From NCBI GenBank assembly GCA_000955785.1, contig JYOD01000005.1:52746-116745 (forward strand): a stretch of DNA of 64,000 nucleotides, written 5' to 3'. The position numbers and the translations under genes were made by a program. The first letter of the stretch is position 1. Every line of letters starts with the position of its first letter. The DNA is from Burkholderiaceae bacterium 16 (lineage in GTDB: Bacteria; Pseudomonadota; Gammaproteobacteria; Burkholderiales; Burkholderiaceae). The notes under the pieces are model-generated. The model was not told where the DNA came from, did not search any database, and worked only from the letters and a program-made list of their open reading frames with translations. Positions 61,191-64,000 of the stretch are shown one piece after another.

Positions 61191-62396
61191 TCAACTCTGC
61201 AGACCGCGCAGCAGGTCCGCCTTCAGGTCGGCCACCGACTCCAGGCCCACCGCCATGCGGATCAGCCCTTCGCCAATACCTGCCGCCGCCTTGGCTTCCG
61301 GGCTGACACGCGCATGCGTGGTGGTGTAGGGATGGGTCACGGTGGTGCGCGTGTCGCCCAGGTTTCCGGTGATCGAGCACACCCTGGTGTTGTCGATCAC
61401 GCGCCAGGCATTGGCGCGCTGCTGCTCCGGCGTCTCGCCCTTGAGCTCGAACGACACGATGGCGCCGCCGCCGCTCTGCTGGCGCAGGGCGACTTCATAC
61501 TGCGGATGGGATTTCAGCGCCGGGTGATACACGCGCGCCACGGCCGGATGCGACTCCAGGAACTCGGCCAGCGCCAGCGCGCTGGCGCTGTGGCGTTCCA
61601 TGCGGATCGCCAGCGTTTCCATGCCCTTGAGCAGCACCCACGCATTGAAGGCCGACAGCGTGGGGCCGGCCGTCCGCACGAAGGGAAAAACCTTGCCCAT
61701 GATGAAATCGTGCGTGCCCAGCACCGCGCCGCCCAGCACGCGGCCCTGCCCGTCGATATGCTTGGTGGCCGAGTGCACCACGATGTCGGCGCCGAACTTC
61801 ATCGGCTGCTGCAGGGCCGGCGAACAGAAGCAGTTATCCACCACCAGCAGCGCGCCGGCGTCGTGGGCGATGTCCGCCACCGCGGCGATGTCGGCCACTT
61901 CGGTCAACGGGTTGGACGGCGTCTCCAGGAAGAACAACTTGGTGTTCGGCTTGACCGCCGCGCGCCAGGCCGCCAGGTCGGTGCCGTCGACGAAGGTGGT
62001 CTCGACGCCAAACTTGGCGAAGATATTGGAGAACAGTGTCATGGTCGAGCCGAAGATGGCGCGCGAGCTGACCAGGTGGTCGCCCGCCTGCATCGACGAC
62101 ATCACCACCGACATGATCGCGCTCATCCCGGACGCGGTCGCCATGCAGGCCTCGGCCCCTTCCAGCGCGGCCAGGCGGCTCTGGAACATGGCCACGGTGG
62201 GATTGGTGAATCGCGAGTACGTGAATCCCGTTTCCGAATTGGCGAAGCGTTCGGCGGCCTCGGCGGCGCTGTTGAAGCAGAAGCTGGAGGTCAGGTACAT
62301 CGCCTCCGAGTGCTCCATGAACTCGCTGCGCATGGTGCCGGCGCGCACGCCGAGCGTATCGATGCCGAGGGAGTCGAGAGGAAGCGGTTCGTTCAT
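61191..62396 (-). CDS. metZ: O-succinylhomoserine sulfhydrylase
   Basis: Makes homocysteine from O-succinyl- (or O-acetyl-) homoserine and sulphide, a PLP enzyme of methionine synthesis. The 401 residues show SETGFTYSRFTNPTVAMF, with Tyr/Arg phosphate contacts, and VVHSATKHIDGQGR with the PLP-binding Lys, plus the Cys/Met-gamma-lyase fold family layout. It lies 372 bases after purF, with a hairpin in the leader. The cvpA-purF-metZ order is common in beta- and gammaproteobacteria. Confidence 0.93.
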   Translation of the reverse strand: MNEPLPLDSLGIDTLGVRAGTMRSEFMEHSEAMYLTSSFCFNSAAEAAERFANSETGFTYSRFTNPTVAMFQSRLAALEGAEACMATASGMSAIMSVVMSSMQAGDHLVSSRAIFGSTMTLFSNIFAKFGVETTFVDGTDLAAWRAAVKPNTKLFFLETPSNPLTEVADIAAVADIAHDAGALLVVDNCFCSPALQQPMKFGADIVVHSATKHIDGQGRVLGGAVLGTHDFIMGKVFPFVRTAGPTLSAFNAWVLLKGMETLAIRMERHSASALALAEFLESHPAVARVYHPALKSHPQYEVALRQQSGGGAIVSFELKGETPEQQRANAWRVIDNTRVCSITGNLGDTRTTVTHPYTTTHARVSPEAKAAAGIGEGLIRMAVGLESVADLKADLLRGLQS

Positions 62397-62466
62397 GATG
62401 GGGAGGCGGTAGTACCCGCGCGGTTATCTGTGTAAGAGGTGAGCCTGGCCGCGTACTGGCGGCAGC

Positions 62467-62515
62467 AATAAAAAAGCCCGTACGATCATTGGCCGGGGGC
62501 CGAATCGACGGGCTG
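62467..62515 (-). terminator. Terminator or attenuator between purF and metZ
   Basis: On the minus strand a stem (AGCCCGTCGA with bulges against CGTACGGGCT) closes a GC-rich loop and is followed by TTTTTTATT. It lies 70 bases before the metZ ATG, in a 372-base spacer that otherwise holds no gene. It can end purF transcripts or act as a control point for metZ. I recognise no known SAM riboswitch. Confidence 0.65.
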
Positions 62516-62768
62516 CTTGTGTTCTTGGGGATAAGCCCCGCGCTGCGGCGGGAATCCGGCTTGCCATTGTGCCTTTGCTGCGCACAACCGGTAAGCCGGT
62601 GTTCCGCTTTAGCTGTTTCGGGCATTTCCCTGTGACGGGCAATTTCCTGTTCCGGGATAAGAACCAAACTCCGGCAGGACCCGCGTCCGCAAGCTGACAA
62701 TCAAATCGACGCCCGGCAATGTTACGGCCGGGCCCCGCCCTGCGTCAACTCCGCGGGTGCGCCGCGTC

Positions 62769-64000
62769 TTACTCGTTACCGCCCGAGCGCTGCAAGTGCA
62801 GTTGCGAGCGCTCGCCATCACCGAGGCCACCGGTGCCGTCGCGATCGGCCTGGCTGCGCGCGGTTTCCAGGCGCTCCAGGTAGGCTTCGTCGATATCGCC
62901 GGTGACGTAGCGGCCATCGAAGCACGATGCATCAAAGTCCTTCAGCGCCGGGTTGATGTCGCGCACTGCCTGTTTCATCGCTTCGACGTCCTGGTAGACC
63001 AGCTTGTCGGCGCCGATGATCTTGGCGATCTCTTCGTGGCTGCGGCCGTAGGCAACCAGCTCGCTACGGGTGGGCATATCGATGCCGTACACATTGGGGA
63101 ACTTCACCGGCGGCGCGGCCGAGGCGAAGATCACCTTGTTGGCGCCGGCGTCCCGGGCCATCTGCACGATCTCGAAGGAGGTGGTGCCGCGCACGATGGA
63201 ATCGTCCACGATCAGCACGTTCTTGCCCTTGAACTCCACGCCCATGGCGTTGAGCTTCTGGCGCACCGACTTCTTGCGCACCGCCTGGCCGGGCATGATG
63301 AAGGTGCGGCCGATATAGCGGTTCTTGAAAAATCCCTCGCGATAGTTCACGCCCAGCTTGTTGGCCACCTGCATGGCGGCCGGACGGCTGGAATCGGGGA
63401 TCGGCATCACCACGTCGATGTCGCCGGCGGAGACTTCGGTGCGGATCTTTTCGGCCAGGTAATCGCCCATGCGCAGGCGCGCGTCGTACACCGGCACACC
63501 ATCGATGCACGAATCCGGGCGGGCCAGGTAGACGTACTCGAAGATGCACGGCGTAAGCACCGGGTTGTCGGCGCACTGCTGGGTGTAGAGATTGCCGTCG
63601 AGGTCGATGAAGATGGCCTCGCCGGGCGCCACGTCGCGCTCGAGCTTATAGCCGATGCCTTCGAGTGCCACCGACTCCGATGCCACCATCCATTCCTTGC
63701 CGGTCGGCGTTTCCACGCTGCCCAGGCATAGCGGACGGATGCCGAACGGATCGCGCACGGCCAGCATGCCGTAGCCGGCGATCTGCGCAGCAATGGCGTA
63801 CGAGCCACGCACGCGGCGGTGCATGCCCGCCACCGCCTTGAAGATCGTGGGCGGGTCCAGCGCAAGGCCGCTGCTGGCGCGTTGCAGCTCGTCGGCCAGC
63901 ACGTTGAGCAGCACTTCGGTGTCGGAGTGCGTGTTGATGTGGCGGCGGTCGCGGCTGAACAGTTCCTCGTGCAACTGCTTCCAGTTGGTGAGGTTGCCGT
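62769..64000 (-). CDS. purF: Amidophosphoribosyltransferase, 5' end outside window
   Basis: First enzyme of purine synthesis: makes 5-phosphoribosylamine from PRPP and glutamine. The frame is open to the window edge, giving the C-terminal 410 residues. Visible are part of the glutaminase domain (HINTHSDTEV) and the PRPP motif VLIVDDSIVRGTTS, plus the C-terminal tail. The N-terminal catalytic Cys is not in the window. An internal TTG at 63974 is not a real start: upstream codons keep the family sequence (NLTNWKQLHEELF). Confidence 0.95.
   Translation of the reverse strand, partial: GNLTNWKQLHEELFSRDRRHINTHSDTEVLLNVLADELQRASSGLALDPPTIFKAVAGMHRRVRGSYAIAAQIAGYGMLAVRDPFGIRPLCLGSVETPTGKEWMVASESVALEGIGYKLERDVAPGEAIFIDLDGNLYTQQCADNPVLTPCIFEYVYLARPDSCIDGVPVYDARLRMGDYLAEKIRTEVSAGDIDVVMPIPDSSRPAAMQVANKLGVNYREGFFKNRYIGRTFIMPGQAVRKKSVRQKLNAMGVEFKGKNVLIVDDSIVRGTTSFEIVQMARDAGANKVIFASAAPPVKFPNVYGIDMPTRSELVAYGRSHEEIAKIIGADKLVYQDVEAMKQAVRDINPALKDFDASCFDGRYVTGDIDEAYLERLETARSQADRDGTGGLGDGERSQLHLQRSGGNE

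Overview
The window is high-GC chromosomal DNA from a betaproteobacterium of the Burkholderiaceae, most likely Cupriavidus or Ralstonia. The evidence is gene order: rpmF-plsX-fabHDG-acpP-fabF next to rpoE-mucABD-lepA-lepB-rnc-era-recO-pdxJ-acpS, the earP/efp pair with an arginine-type EF-P, and a csp-rpsU pair. This is core chromosome. I found no prophage, intact insertion sequence, CRISPR array or secretion cluster. The species is not determinable from what I can see.

Region by region. (1) 1-1.2 kb: an unrecognised edge, a decayed tRNA-Cys half, a broken AroQ-like ORF and a type IV pilin gene with a sigma-54 promoter. (2) 1.4-4.8 kb: uvrC, pgsA, two tRNA-Gly and one tRNA-Cys on the minus strand. 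(3) 4.9-6.9 kb: earP and efp. (4) 7-27.3 kb: one long minus-strand block, read from yceD-rpmF through fatty acid synthesis, the sigma-E system with MucA/MucB/MucD, LepA/LepB, RNase III/Era/RecO, and PdxJ/AcpS/NagZ. (5) 27.4-32.2 kb: maf and an RsmI-like methylase, converging on sppA, a Rieske protein, gph and rluC. (6) 32.2-36.1 kb: a roughly 700-nt leader and RNase E. (7) 36.3-39.8 kb: moaA-mobA-moeA and a small membrane protein. (8) 39.9-46.7 kb, minus strand: rmuC, a 2-hydroxyacid dehydrogenase, an Na+/H+ antiporter, an orphan lutC, pncB and a secreted unknown. (9) 47-48.8 kb: ferredoxin, ferredoxin reductase and tRNA-Asn. (10) 48.9-54.2 kb, accessory in character: a dihaem cytochrome c, a stand-alone EF-G, an acylase remnant and an extended SDR. 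(11) 54.4-57.5 kb: an RstA/RstB-like two-component pair followed by two tiny coupled ORFs, tRNA-fMet, and a cold-shock protein with a divergent S21. (12) 57.9-64 kb: a thioesterase, a NodI/NodJ-type ABC exporter, a doubly damaged sugE, a lipoprotein, metZ and the 3' part of purF.

How the genes work together. Acyl carrier protein, its synthase, the FAS II enzymes and PlsX (phospholipid entry) lie in one block with the envelope stress regulon and signal peptidase, so membrane building and envelope surveillance are genetically close. RNase III, RNase E, Era, LepA, EF-P/EarP, RluC, L32, YceD, an extra EF-G and an extra S21 give a strong translation and RNA-processing theme.

No wholly new multi-gene system is evident. 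The most interesting points are the two tiny translationally coupled ORFs behind rstB, the csp-S21 paralogue pair (TTG start, perfect palindrome upstream), the penicillin-acylase relic at 52.7-53.0 kb, the extra EF-G, and three genes carrying precise indels (glutaredoxin, sugE, acylase).
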